DNA from: an uncultured Corynebacterium sp.
Lineage (GTDB): Bacteria > Actinomycetota > Actinomycetes > Mycobacteriales > Mycobacteriaceae
Length of the DNA: 63,891 bases
NCBI GenBank assembly: GCA_946223355.1
Contig: CAMIPB010000015.1
Span: forward strand, 1-63,891
Direction: 5' to 3'
The notes under the pieces were generated by a model that did not search any database, had not been told where the DNA came from, and worked only from the letters and a program-made list of their open reading frames with translations. Shown here in pieces: positions 25,869 through 33,556 of the stretch. A program made the translations under genes and the position numbers. The stretch's first letter is position 1. Each line of letters begins with the position of its first letter.

Positions 25869-26831
25869 ATGCACGCCGATTCCACTCGCACTAAAAGTGA
25901 TGCCGATTCCAGCAACAATCGCGCCCACATTGTTGTTTTACTTTGCGGTGGCACCACCGACGAGCTTATCGACGCCCCCGTAAACAGCCTCCTGCAGAAC
26001 TCCGGCGCGCAGGTATACATCCACGAGGTCTCTGCGCTTCCTACGCGGCCAGAACTCAAGATCATCGACGCCGTGGCCCGAGACATTCTCCCTGTGGATC
26101 CCACGCCTTCTTTGGAGGAGATTGCTAAGCAACCCGACGTCGGCCACCTCGGCTCTCCGCAGCCTGCACCGCAAAACCCGTCAAAACGTTTTCGTATCAT
26201 CGTCGTTGGCGACGACGCCGCCCTTTCTGCCGTAATGACGCGCATGATGCGGGGCGACTACATGTGGGCTGAACTCGCTTTTGTTCCTTCCCACCCAGCA
26301 GGTTCCGCTGCCGCCCGCAACTGGGGTCTGCCTACCGCAGTCAGCCATCCCCTAGCCTCCGGTAGCCAAGAATTGTGGCAACTCGCCATTAACGCACCGG
26401 CGCTACCGACGCCCACTATCCGCAACGACGCGGGGATCGCTGTTGCCGGTTCTGCGCTTATCACCGACTGGGACGATGCGCATTTCTTCGGCGAAATCAT
26501 CATTGATGACAATGTCCTCGTCCGCGGCGATAGCACCTACGGCGCGCGCCTCGTCCCCATGCTGGATGCTCCCGGAATAGCCGCTGTAACAATGCTCCCA
26601 CAGCGCATTAGCCTGTTGCGCAAGCTCACCACTTTTGCCAAACGCAAAAATCGCTCCGTCGAAACACCGGCCATGCAACTTGACCCTGACTCACTGCTCA
26701 CTGGCCGTGCTGTACAAGCCGGCGGGCAATCAATCGGTGTCATCGTAGACGGTATTAAAGCCAAGCGTCCCGTAGACCGCGTGACGTTTTACCGTCACCT
26801 CCGTGACCTCCAAGCTGTCAGGCCTGCCTAG
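25869..26831 (+). CDS. Conserved hypothetical protein, possible degenerate diacylglycerol-kinase-like fold
   Basis: 320 residues, soluble, no signal peptide. I do not recognise a named family. RFRIIVVGDDAALSAVMTRMMRGDYMWAELAFVPSHPAGSAAARNWGLPTA is spaced like the lipid-kinase core (GGDGT, then a hydrophobic strand, then PxGTxNDxAR-LGLP), but the Gly-Asp-Gly-Thr residues are GDDAA, so catalysis is doubtful. A second domain follows (FFGEIIIDDNVLVRGDSTYGARLVPMLDAPGIAAVTM). Similar hypothetical proteins divergent from purA exist in mycobacteria and corynebacteria (from memory). ATG 25869 has GAAGAAAG upstream; GTG 25842 is a weaker alternative. Confidence 0.6.
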   Translation: MHADSTRTKSDADSSNNRAHIVVLLCGGTTDELIDAPVNSLLQNSGAQVYIHEVSALPTRPELKIIDAVARDILPVDPTPSLEEIAKQPDVGHLGSPQPAPQNPSKRFRIIVVGDDAALSAVMTRMMRGDYMWAELAFVPSHPAGSAAARNWGLPTAVSHPLASGSQELWQLAINAPALPTPTIRNDAGIAVAGSALITDWDDAHFFGEIIIDDNVLVRGDSTYGARLVPMLDAPGIAAVTMLPQRISLLRKLTTFAKRKNRSVETPAMQLDPDSLLTGRAVQAGGQSIGVIVDGIKAKRPVDRVTFYRHLRDLQAVRPA

Positions 26832-26861
26832 CCTGCTAACAGCCTTAAATTTCTGCAAGCC

Positions 26862-28031
26862 CTATTCTTCCCATATCTCTGGTGGATACGCCGGGGTGGT
26901 TGAAGTTGGCTCAAGCGTGGCCACCGCGGATTCGCGCGACATTCCACATATCATCAGTAGGTCAACAATGATTGAACGTGTATGCGCCAAAATCGCATAG
27001 CCGGACAACACCTTTGGCTCCTTGACCACGTCGACACCAGAATGCCCTGCCAGCACACGCAAACGGTGCACAACTTCTGGAATCTCGTTCGCCTCATTTA
27101 ATGGTTTTTTGCCTTCATACAAATCAGAAAGCAGCAGCGTAATATCTGACAGCTCTTCGATGATTTCCAGCTGTATATCTGAGACTTGGTCCCCATCTTG
27201 CACCAACACAAGACAACGACGCGCGAGCACTCTTACGTTTCTAATGCAATTATCTACAGGGTCTAGAATTCTTTGCAGCGAACGCACAAGACGTTGGCTC
27301 CCCCACCGCAAAGGTGAAAGTTCTGCTGCCTCTCGTCCAGATTTTGCTGCCGCAAGCATCGCGTTAATTTGAGTCTGGGAGCCGCCTACGGCAGAGCGCG
27401 CAACTTCGATCGGCTCAGTATCAGCATTCCGCAATCCTTCTGCGACGTCATGGAGCACCGATGACGCGAGCGCCAATACCTTTTGGATCTCGTGTCGTGC
27501 TTCTTTAAGCGGGGAGGTTGGAATCAAAGCAATAACCAACACACCAATTATTGAGCCTATAAGCGCATCGATCATTCGGTGAAAACCGCCCACCTCGGAA
27601 CCTGGTTGCAATATAGTGGCGATCAAAACCGCACCAATAACTATTTGGTTGGTTATTAGCTGGGACTTAGTAACCAAGGATGCAAGCGTCAACCCTAACC
27701 CGACTATTAGTGGTATCTGCCAAAACCCGCCTCCTATTAACAAGACGAGAGCTTCACCAAAGCCCACTCCCAGAACGCCGCCAATGGCCATTTCTATGGC
27801 TCGCTTTAGGCGTTCTCCTCCCGAAAGGCCCAAGATAATAACAACAGCCATCGGTGCGAAAAACGGCTCTTCGTGGCCTATCAAGTCTTTGGCCACCCAA
27901 TACGCCAGACCTGCGCCTACCGTGGCTTGCAGAATATACACCCACTTTGACGACAATCGCGCCAACCGCGCATGCACTGACCTGTCGATAGCTTTCAACC
28001 GGTCTTTCGTGGTCATCTTCTGGCTTTTCAT
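26862..28031 (-). CDS. FUSC-family aromatic-acid-exporter-like membrane protein
   Basis: 389 residues. N-terminal membrane domain: KWVYILQATVGAGLAYWVA, FFAPMAVVIILGL followed by GERLKRAIEMAIGGVLGVGFGEALVLLIG (the FUSC signature), then WQIPLIVGLGLTLASLV, IVIGAVLIATI and MIDALIGSIIGVLVIALIP. The C-terminal half is a cytoplasmic helical domain with coiled-coil character. Related proteins export aromatic acids or polyamines; substrate here unknown. ATG 28031 lies 7 nt after TACAGT (leaderless), favoured over an upstream start adding 39 unlike residues. Converges with the 25869 gene; 30 bp between stops. Confidence 0.78.
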   Translation of the reverse strand: MKSQKMTTKDRLKAIDRSVHARLARLSSKWVYILQATVGAGLAYWVAKDLIGHEEPFFAPMAVVIILGLSGGERLKRAIEMAIGGVLGVGFGEALVLLIGGGFWQIPLIVGLGLTLASLVTKSQLITNQIVIGAVLIATILQPGSEVGGFHRMIDALIGSIIGVLVIALIPTSPLKEARHEIQKVLALASSVLHDVAEGLRNADTEPIEVARSAVGGSQTQINAMLAAAKSGREAAELSPLRWGSQRLVRSLQRILDPVDNCIRNVRVLARRCLVLVQDGDQVSDIQLEIIEELSDITLLLSDLYEGKKPLNEANEIPEVVHRLRVLAGHSGVDVVKEPKVLSGYAILAHTRSIIVDLLMICGMSRESAVATLEPTSTTPAYPPEIWEE

Positions 28032-28170
28032 ACCGTCAACTGTAACCCGCTTTACGCGACTGTCAGGTTTATTCGTTGCGGCGGCGGGGTGCCAAGCCGA
28101 TAACCACCAATAACCTAGGCACCGGTTCTCACAAAAATTGCGAAGCACAGGAATAGCGTATCGACCTGAC

Positions 28171-29205
28171 CTACTTGGAAACGGTCTTACCTACCGAGTG
28201 GAGGTCCTGGCAAGCCTCGATAACGCGCTCGGACATGGACTGCTCAGCCTTCTTGAGGTACGAGCGTGGGTCGTAAACTTTCTTGTTTCCAACTTCGCCG
28301 TCAATCTTGAGAACGCCGTCGAAGTTAGAGAACATGTGAGCAGCAACAGGGCGAGTGAACGCGTACTGCGTGTCAGTGTCCACGTTCATCTTGATAACGC
28401 CATAACGCAGTGCTTCTTCGATCTTCTCCTTCTCGGAGCCGGAGCCGCCGTGGAAAACGAAATCGAAGGCCAACGCGTCGTCGGCAAGCCCAAGCTTCTG
28501 GCGCGCAACCTTCTGGCCTTCGAGAAGCACCTCAGGACGCAGTTTCACATTGCCTGGCTTGTAGACGCCGTGCACGTTGCCGAAGGTAGCAGCCAACAGG
28601 TAGCGGCCGTTCTCGCCGGTACCCAGGGCATCAATGGTCTTCTCAAAGTCTTCTTCAGTGGTGTAGAGGTTAGCGCCGGCCTTAGCCTCAACGCCATCTT
28701 CTTCACCACCGACGACGCCGATTTCAACCTCAAGGATGATATTCGCAGCCTTTGCCTTCTCAAGAAGCTCTTGAGCGATCTCCAGGTTCTCGTCGATAGC
28801 AATAGCAGAACCATCCCACATGTGGGACTGGAACAAAGGAAGCTCGCCGCGGTCAACACGCTCCTGGGAAATGGCCATCAGTGGGCGAACGAAGTCATCG
28901 AGAACTTCCTTCTGGCAGTGGTCAGTGTGCAGCGCAACGTTGACGCCGTAGTGCTTTGCAGCCTCATGAGCAAATGCCGCCAGTGCCTGGGCACCAGCCA
29001 CCTTGTTCTTCACACCCAAGCCGGAACCAAATTCAGCGCCACCAGTGGAGAACTGAATGATGCCATCAGACTCAGCCTCAGCGAAGCCCTTCAGCGCAGC
29101 GTTGATAGTTTCAGAAGACGTGCAGTTGATAGCTGGGAATGCGAAACCATCTTTCTTCGCGGTGTCCAACATCTGGTTGTAGACCTCAGGGGTTGCGATA
29201 GGCAT
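28171..29205 (-). CDS. fba: Fructose-bisphosphate aldolase, class II
   Basis: 344 residues. Zn-dependent aldol cleavage of fructose 1,6-bisphosphate in glycolysis. Zn ligands lie in ALHTDHCQ and FVFHGGSGS, with EVEIGVVGGEEDG and MNVDTDTQYAFTRPV conserved near the active site. ATG 29205 has GGAAAGG in good position; the longer frame (29220) adds only five residues. Codon use is clearly highly biased, as expected of an abundant glycolytic enzyme. The 131 bp before the next gene holds its promoter, but I could not place a convincing -10. This is the C. glutamicum fda position (from memory). Confidence 0.95.
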   Translation of the reverse strand: MPIATPEVYNQMLDTAKKDGFAFPAINCTSSETINAALKGFAEAESDGIIQFSTGGAEFGSGLGVKNKVAGAQALAAFAHEAAKHYGVNVALHTDHCQKEVLDDFVRPLMAISQERVDRGELPLFQSHMWDGSAIAIDENLEIAQELLEKAKAANIILEVEIGVVGGEEDGVEAKAGANLYTTEEDFEKTIDALGTGENGRYLLAATFGNVHGVYKPGNVKLRPEVLLEGQKVARQKLGLADDALAFDFVFHGGSGSEKEKIEEALRYGVIKMNVDTDTQYAFTRPVAAHMFSNFDGVLKIDGEVGNKKVYDPRSYLKKAEQSMSERVIEACQDLHSVGKTVSK

Positions 29206-29336
29206 GTAAAACCTTTCCATAGATTTCCAGGCGGATGAGTGCTGTTACATCTACTAGTATGCCTTAAATATTGAGTCGTTTGGTTGGTGCGTCACGTGAT
29301 CGGGGTATAAGAAAAGGAGTGCTCTTTCGGGTGTCC

Positions 29337-30254
29337 CTACTGAAGGGAGATACCAGATGCGTCCTGAATGGACTCAAGAGGCTGTACGGCCAGAGAGTTT
29401 GAACCGGAGTATCCACCCTCAAGGATGCCTACTGGGCGAAGCTTCATATCCTTAAGTGCGAAGACGGTTCCACCCGAGTCGCCGTTGGACGCGTTGCCGT
29501 AGAACACCAGACGGCCAGATGGAGAATTGTGGCTAAATTTTCCGCACGACAGTCCGGTTACGTGGCCGAGCTTGCAGATTGCGTCAGCGGATGCAGCCTC
29601 ATCAGAAGACATAACGTCTTTCGACACAGTGATGTTATTGATCGGAAGGTCAGTCTGCATTTCTGCAGCTCCATCCAACTTAATAATGGACCAATCCTTC
29701 TCAGAGTCATTGCGCCCCTCAACAATGGTGCCGATGCGCTTCCACTTGCGATTCTTATCAAGGTAACCAAAAACGGTACCAATTGGACCGCAGTGTCCCG
29801 CAGTCAAGATGGAGTCCGTGCCATTATGGCTAACAACGTAACCCACCGAGCAGGTACGTCCCTGCTGTGTCAGAATCTTGCCGCCAGGAACAATCTTGCC
29901 TGGAGACGCCAGGAATTCGAAAGAAGAAGAATCGTTGTAGTTATTCTCACCGGAAAGCTTGGTCAGCGAACCGGGCTCTACAGAAGCGCCGAGAGTTCCA
30001 CCACCCAGAACAGATGTAGTTGTCTTCAAGGCGGTAGCCGCGGACTCAAAGGCTTCAGCAGGCGTTACAGAAGTTTTGGTGGTCTTGGTTGCGGAAGCTC
30101 CGGAAGCGGTGTAGCCGTAGGCAGTCTGGTAAGCACTAGGGTTAAACGCTGATTTCACACCACCGAAAGACGAAAATGCCGCCGCGTTACCAGCACCAAG
30201 GATGAGAGTTGCAGCCACAGCGATGGACACTGCAAGAGAAGTAAGCTTGCGCAT
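29337..30254 (-). CDS. Secreted trypsin-like serine protease (S1 family)
   Basis: 305 residues. Signal peptide MRKLTSLAVSIAVAATLIL... with likely cleavage after AAA near residue 26, then a pro-region and a chymotrypsin-fold domain. The catalytic triad is readable: His in LTAGHCG, Asp in SEKDWSIIKL, Ser in NGDSGGTV. Two Cys pairs (TCSV...GHC; CKLGHVTGLSCG) resemble streptogrisin-type actinobacterial proteases. Probably secreted and processed, with a nutritional or host-protein role (inference). AAGG lies upstream of ATG 30254. The gene is more AT-rich than its neighbours and is followed upstream by an AT-rich desert, so it may be an acquired insertion between fba and the GH76 gene. Confidence 0.88.
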   Translation of the reverse strand: MRKLTSLAVSIAVAATLILGAGNAAAFSSFGGVKSAFNPSAYQTAYGYTASGASATKTTKTSVTPAEAFESAATALKTTTSVLGGGTLGASVEPGSLTKLSGENNYNDSSSFEFLASPGKIVPGGKILTQQGRTCSVGYVVSHNGTDSILTAGHCGPIGTVFGYLDKNRKWKRIGTIVEGRNDSEKDWSIIKLDGAAEMQTDLPINNITVSKDVMSSDEAASADAICKLGHVTGLSCGKFSHNSPSGRLVFYGNASNGDSGGTVFALKDMKLRPVGILEGGYSGSNSLAVQPLESIQDASGISLQ

Positions 30255-30550
30255 TGTGGAAAACCTTGCCTTGAAATTTGAAAAAAGGGGGTATTCGATT
30301 CGTTTAAAAACTTCAGACCTGTCCATGAGAAGAAACCGTATTTCATGCCTCTACCCTGACACTTATTCACTCTAAATGCGCGTAATATACATGAGCAAGG
30401 CCTTAGGCGTCTTAGATTGCTTAACGGGATATCGCTGCCGGAATAGATGCAGGCAACCGGGACTAAACCGCAGGTAAATAAGTTTTCCTTAAACTAGTTT
30501 TCTACCCAAAATGCACCCTAGTTTACCGATTTCACAGAATGCCGGTGCTC

Positions 30551-30568
30551 TGCATATTATAATATGCA
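30551..30568. promoter_or_regulatory. Perfect 18-bp palindrome, operator candidate
   Basis: TGCATATTATAATATGCA is a perfect inverted repeat with no spacer, about 300 bp upstream of the protease start. Its length suits a dimeric repressor, but no regulator gene is adjacent. Confidence 0.4.
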
Positions 30569-30670
30569 AAACATGCTATAAAGCGGTGTCCTGAGAACCA
30601 ATCGGGGGTAGACTTCGAAATATTTCAAAAATACATGGCGCATCAACAAAAAATGGTTGACATATCACAT

Positions 30671-30700
30671 CCCCCAGAGATCATGGGGTTTTATCATTTT
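30671..30700 (+). terminator. Possible weak terminator-like stem-loop
   Basis: CCCCA and TGGGG form a 5-bp stem around AGAGATC-like loop sequence, followed by TTTTATCATTTTT. There is no known upstream gene on this strand, so its meaning is uncertain; it may terminate a lost gene or a small RNA. Confidence 0.3.
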
Positions 30701-31013
30701 TAGATTAAGAAAATAAAATAGAAGCAGGTAGCAGAGCGGAAAAGCCATAGGGGGTACCGTAAAGCCACTACATCTTGTTCGAATCTAAGAACAAATCTCA
30801 TCACTTGAGATGGCCGAAACATAAGTATGCACGGTGGCTAAAGGTGAGAAATTCTGTAATCTAGACCAGAAAGTGCAGCTAGATGGCCACTTAAGTTCGC
30901 CATAGCTTACTCAGAAACTGTTCGGCGAATCATCAATTTGAACTGGATGGCACGTCATCATGCATTTAATCCCGCTATTAATGGTGCGTAAGTCTCCACT
31001 GACTGCCTAGATC

Positions 31014-31045
31014 AAGAAAAGCCGCTTACCATTGCGGTAAACGGC
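31014..31045 (-). terminator. Rho-independent terminator after the GH76 gene
   Basis: On the minus strand, GCCGTTTACC, loop GCAAT, GGTAAGCGGC then TTTTCTT. The stem has ten positions with one G-T pair, and the T-run follows at once. It lies directly downstream of the stop at 31052. Confidence 0.8.
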
Positions 31046-31051
31046 CACGGC

Positions 31052-32275
31052 CTATGAACTAAATGCGGCCTTCTGACTGCGTGAGATGCGAGCGGCTGCT
31101 TCAATGAGCATCCAGCCGGAAAGCTGGACGGAAAGATCACGCTCCGCGATGCGGATGACACCTACCTTCTCTCCGAGTGTCGAAGGCCCCAGGCCGTAAG
31201 AATGCGGCAGGCGGGCGTCGGCAGTCCAGTCAGTAGCAAATACCGGTAAGCCATCTACTTCCAGACGATGGGTCCATACAGAATCTGCGCTAGCCATAAT
31301 CATGCGCGCAGCAAGCTTCTTAGTTGCGCGGTTAGCTGGTGAGTCACCAGGTAAGCGCACCGCTACGTCAGCGAGATAACGAGCAAGGATTCCCTTAAAC
31401 AACCCGCCGTCACCGTCACCCGTGTCCCAATCGATTACGCCGGCAGGAGTAGCCAGGTGAGTTGCCACAGCCTGCACCAGGCCGCGAATGCGCGTGATAT
31501 ACCGCATTGACATGTCTAAGCGCTCGGCATCTTGGACGGAGCGGATGGACTCATTCGCCTCCACCCCGGCGCGCCGACGCAGTTCAAGTGCAATCTCCAA
31601 ACATGCGCCTAGAACAACGCCTTGGCAATAAGGGTGGATATCCCGCACAATTTCCGGACCGTGCATGCGCATGCGCTGGCCGTCCATAATAAGCCCATCA
31701 TCATTAACCAAATGATCGTAGATCCAATCCACGATATGGATGGCTTCGTCGATCTCCCCTTGACGCGCCAGCATGATGGCCACTGGACCATTGGAGGGGA
31801 CGTTAAAAAATGTCTCCCCTACCCGCCATGGGAATACTCCCAAGACGTCGTCCGCACCTTCCCTAATATTGGACTGCAAACCCGCGAGCTGTGTACTGCG
31901 GTTGACCTTCTTCAGTTGCGCCGCGCGGTCCAAAGCAAGAGCAAGCCATGCTTTATCGTCGTAATACTTATTGGACTTCAGTTTGCCCAATTGTCTTATG
32001 GCAATACCACGTAGTGTGCGGGTAATAAGCTGGCGGCGATACTTCGTGGACTTGCGCAAAGCAGCGTCAACAAGGCAGTCCAAATAGTGTGCTTGCCACC
32101 AGTAGTGCCAATGCACCATCAGGCGCTCTTTGGTGGTGGGTGGCCAGCTAACCACGGCAATGTTGGTACCGGGGATGCCCCACAGGCGCGAGGCGTGCCT
32201 GTCATTTATCGCAGTCTCAGCAAGCTCGGCGCGGTGCGCCCACTTTTCTTCCACGAAACTCACCACCGTACTCAT
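31052..32275 (-). CDS. Glycoside hydrolase family 76 protein (alpha-1,6-mannanase-like)
   Basis: 407 residues of an (alpha/alpha)6-barrel. WWQAHYLDCLVDA, YYDDKAWLALAL (the GH76 catalytic Asp-Asp pair), GVFPW...FNVPSNGPVAIMLAR and GLIMDG are the family blocks. GH76 enzymes cut alpha-1,6-mannan; corynebacteria contain such mannan cores in lipomannan. No signal peptide is seen, so the substrate or location is unclear; a cytosolic role is possible. Similar genes lie near fba in mycobacteria (Rv0365c, from memory). ATG 32275; upstream are TACGCT and a TTTGTATACAAA palindrome. Confidence 0.82.
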   Translation of the reverse strand: MSTVVSFVEEKWAHRAELAETAINDRHASRLWGIPGTNIAVVSWPPTTKERLMVHWHYWWQAHYLDCLVDAALRKSTKYRRQLITRTLRGIAIRQLGKLKSNKYYDDKAWLALALDRAAQLKKVNRSTQLAGLQSNIREGADDVLGVFPWRVGETFFNVPSNGPVAIMLARQGEIDEAIHIVDWIYDHLVNDDGLIMDGQRMRMHGPEIVRDIHPYCQGVVLGACLEIALELRRRAGVEANESIRSVQDAERLDMSMRYITRIRGLVQAVATHLATPAGVIDWDTGDGDGGLFKGILARYLADVAVRLPGDSPANRATKKLAARMIMASADSVWTHRLEVDGLPVFATDWTADARLPHSYGLGPSTLGEKVGVIRIAERDLSVQLSGWMLIEAAARISRSQKAAFSS

Positions 32276-32296
32276 TCGTCGGACTTGCTTTTATGG

Positions 32297-32308
32297 TTTG
32301 TATACAAA
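32297..32308. promoter_or_regulatory. TTTGTATACAAA palindrome upstream of the GH76 gene
   Basis: A perfect 12-bp inverted repeat 22-33 bp before the GH76 ATG, just downstream of a TACGCT hexamer on the minus strand, so it would overlap the transcription start. This position suits a repressor site; the regulator is unknown. Confidence 0.4.
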
Positions 32309-32340
32309 GCGTACTAACTCTTAAAGCCTACTTCCCTTGG

Positions 32341-33009
32341 TTACCACGCGGTGGATAAATCAGCATGCTGCCTGATCCACGCGTGCATGGCAATGCCTGC
32401 TGCCACACCCGCGTTGATGGAACGAGTGGAACCAAACTGTGCGATAGAACAGGTCATCATTGCTGCTTTTTGTGCTTCTTCCGTCACGCCTGGGCCTTCT
32501 TGGCCAAACAGCAGTAAGCAGCGCTTGGGCAGTGTGGCAGTTTCCAGTGGTACAGATCCTGGAGTGTTATCGATGGCCACGACGGTCAATCCTTGCTCGC
32601 CCGCCCAGGAAATGAGATCACTCACATTTTCATGGTGCTGCAGGTGCTGGTATCTATCTGTCACCATTGCTCCCCGCCGATTCCACCTACGACGCCCCAC
32701 GATATGCACCGTATTCACAGCAAACGCGTTGGCAGTGCGCACTACGGTTCCGATGTTGGAATCATTTTCAAAGTTCTCAATGGCGATGTGTAGCTCGTGC
32801 CTGCGTGCATCAATATCCGCCACAATGGCCTCACGGGACCAGTAACGGTACGCGTCCACTACATTGCGTCGGTCGCCTGCTGCTAACAACTCAGGGTCAT
32901 ACTGCGGGCCTGTTGGCTTCTCGACGCCCGCGTGCTCCACATCCCAGGGTCCTACCCCATGGCGGCCCTCGTTCCACTCTGTAGGGCCGCGCTGCTCATT
33001 ACTTAGCAA
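32341..33009 (-). CDS. SpoU/TrmH-family RNA 2'-O-methyltransferase
   Basis: 222 residues. Methylates a ribose 2'-OH in rRNA or tRNA using S-adenosylmethionine. SPOUT motifs: 1, NDSNIGTVVRTANAF; 2, LLLFGQEGPGVTEEA; 3, FGSTRSINAGVAAGIAMHAW, the trefoil-knot cofactor site. Exact target is not predictable. The start overlaps the end of pyrE (TTG 33009 inside the last pyrE codons), so the two are translationally coupled; no in-frame ATG lies before the conserved region. Neighbour of pyrE in C. glutamicum and M. tuberculosis (from memory). Confidence 0.9.
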   Translation of the reverse strand: MLSNEQRGPTEWNEGRHGVGPWDVEHAGVEKPTGPQYDPELLAAGDRRNVVDAYRYWSREAIVADIDARRHELHIAIENFENDSNIGTVVRTANAFAVNTVHIVGRRRWNRRGAMVTDRYQHLQHHENVSDLISWAGEQGLTVVAIDNTPGSVPLETATLPKRCLLLFGQEGPGVTEEAQKAAMMTCSIAQFGSTRSINAGVAAGIAMHAWIRQHADLSTAW

Positions 33010-33556
33010 GCCCGAGGTCCTCCAGCCCCAGCAGGTAGCGGTACTCCAAACCTTCAGCCGCTATAACGTCACCTGCGCCGGTGGCACGGTCCACCACGGT
33101 GGCCACACCTACAACCTCCGCGCCGGCTTCTCGCAACGCGGCTACTGCAGTCAGCGGTGAGTTACCCGTGGTAGTCGTATCTTCTACAACGAGCACCCGT
33201 TTGCCCACGATGTCTGCCCCCTCAATTCGGCGCTGCATCCCGTGCTTTTTTGCTTCCTTACGCACCACAAACGCATCAATCGCACGCCCGGAGGAGTGCA
33301 TCACGGATGTAGCCACCGGATCTGCACCCAGCGTCAGACCTCCCACTGCCGCGAAATCCCAGTCCGCGGTAAGTTCACGTAGCAACTGGCCAATCAGCGG
33401 TGAAGCCTCATGATGCAACGTCGCTCGACGCAAATCCACGTAATAGTCCGCTTCCTTTCCGGAAGATAACGTCACCTTTCCGTGAACCACGGCGAGTTCT
33501 TTCACCAATTCCGCCAAGCGTTCGAGCTTGGCCGCATCAATCTGAGTAGTTGCCAT
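32999..33556 (-). CDS. pyrE: Orotate phosphoribosyltransferase
   Basis: 185 residues. Makes OMP from orotate and PRPP, the fifth step of UMP synthesis. PRPP-binding loop VLVVEDTTTTGNSPLTAV, with the catalytic-loop region VVRKEAKKHGMQRRIEG and N-terminal LSSGKEADYYVDLRR. Short N-terminus is normal for actinobacteria. AAAGGAG is 8 nt before ATG 33556, which is inside the end of the acidic membrane protein gene (20-bp overlap); the methyltransferase start overlaps its 3' end. The three genes form one operon. Confidence 0.95.
   Translation of the reverse strand: MATTQIDAAKLERLAELVKELAVVHGKVTLSSGKEADYYVDLRRATLHHEASPLIGQLLRELTADWDFAAVGGLTLGADPVATSVMHSSGRAIDAFVVRKEAKKHGMQRRIEGADIVGKRVLVVEDTTTTGNSPLTAVAALREAGAEVVGVATVVDRATGAGDVIAAEGLEYRYLLGLEDLGLAK

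Larger units (their letters stand above)
30255..31051. other. AT-rich gene-poor stretch
   Basis: About 800 bp, noticeably AT-rich, without a supported gene on either strand. It contains the protease promoter side, a perfect 18-bp palindrome (30551-30568), a stem-loop CCCCA/TGGGG with a following T-rich run (about 30671-30700, plus strand), and near 31020 a terminator for the GH76 gene. It may be the remains of an acquired segment. Confidence 0.6.

Noticed and set aside
28138..29238. Plus-strand open frame of 366 codons opposite fba
   Set aside because: Mirror of the strongly codon-biased fba gene; no ribosome-binding site, and no family signal in its translation.
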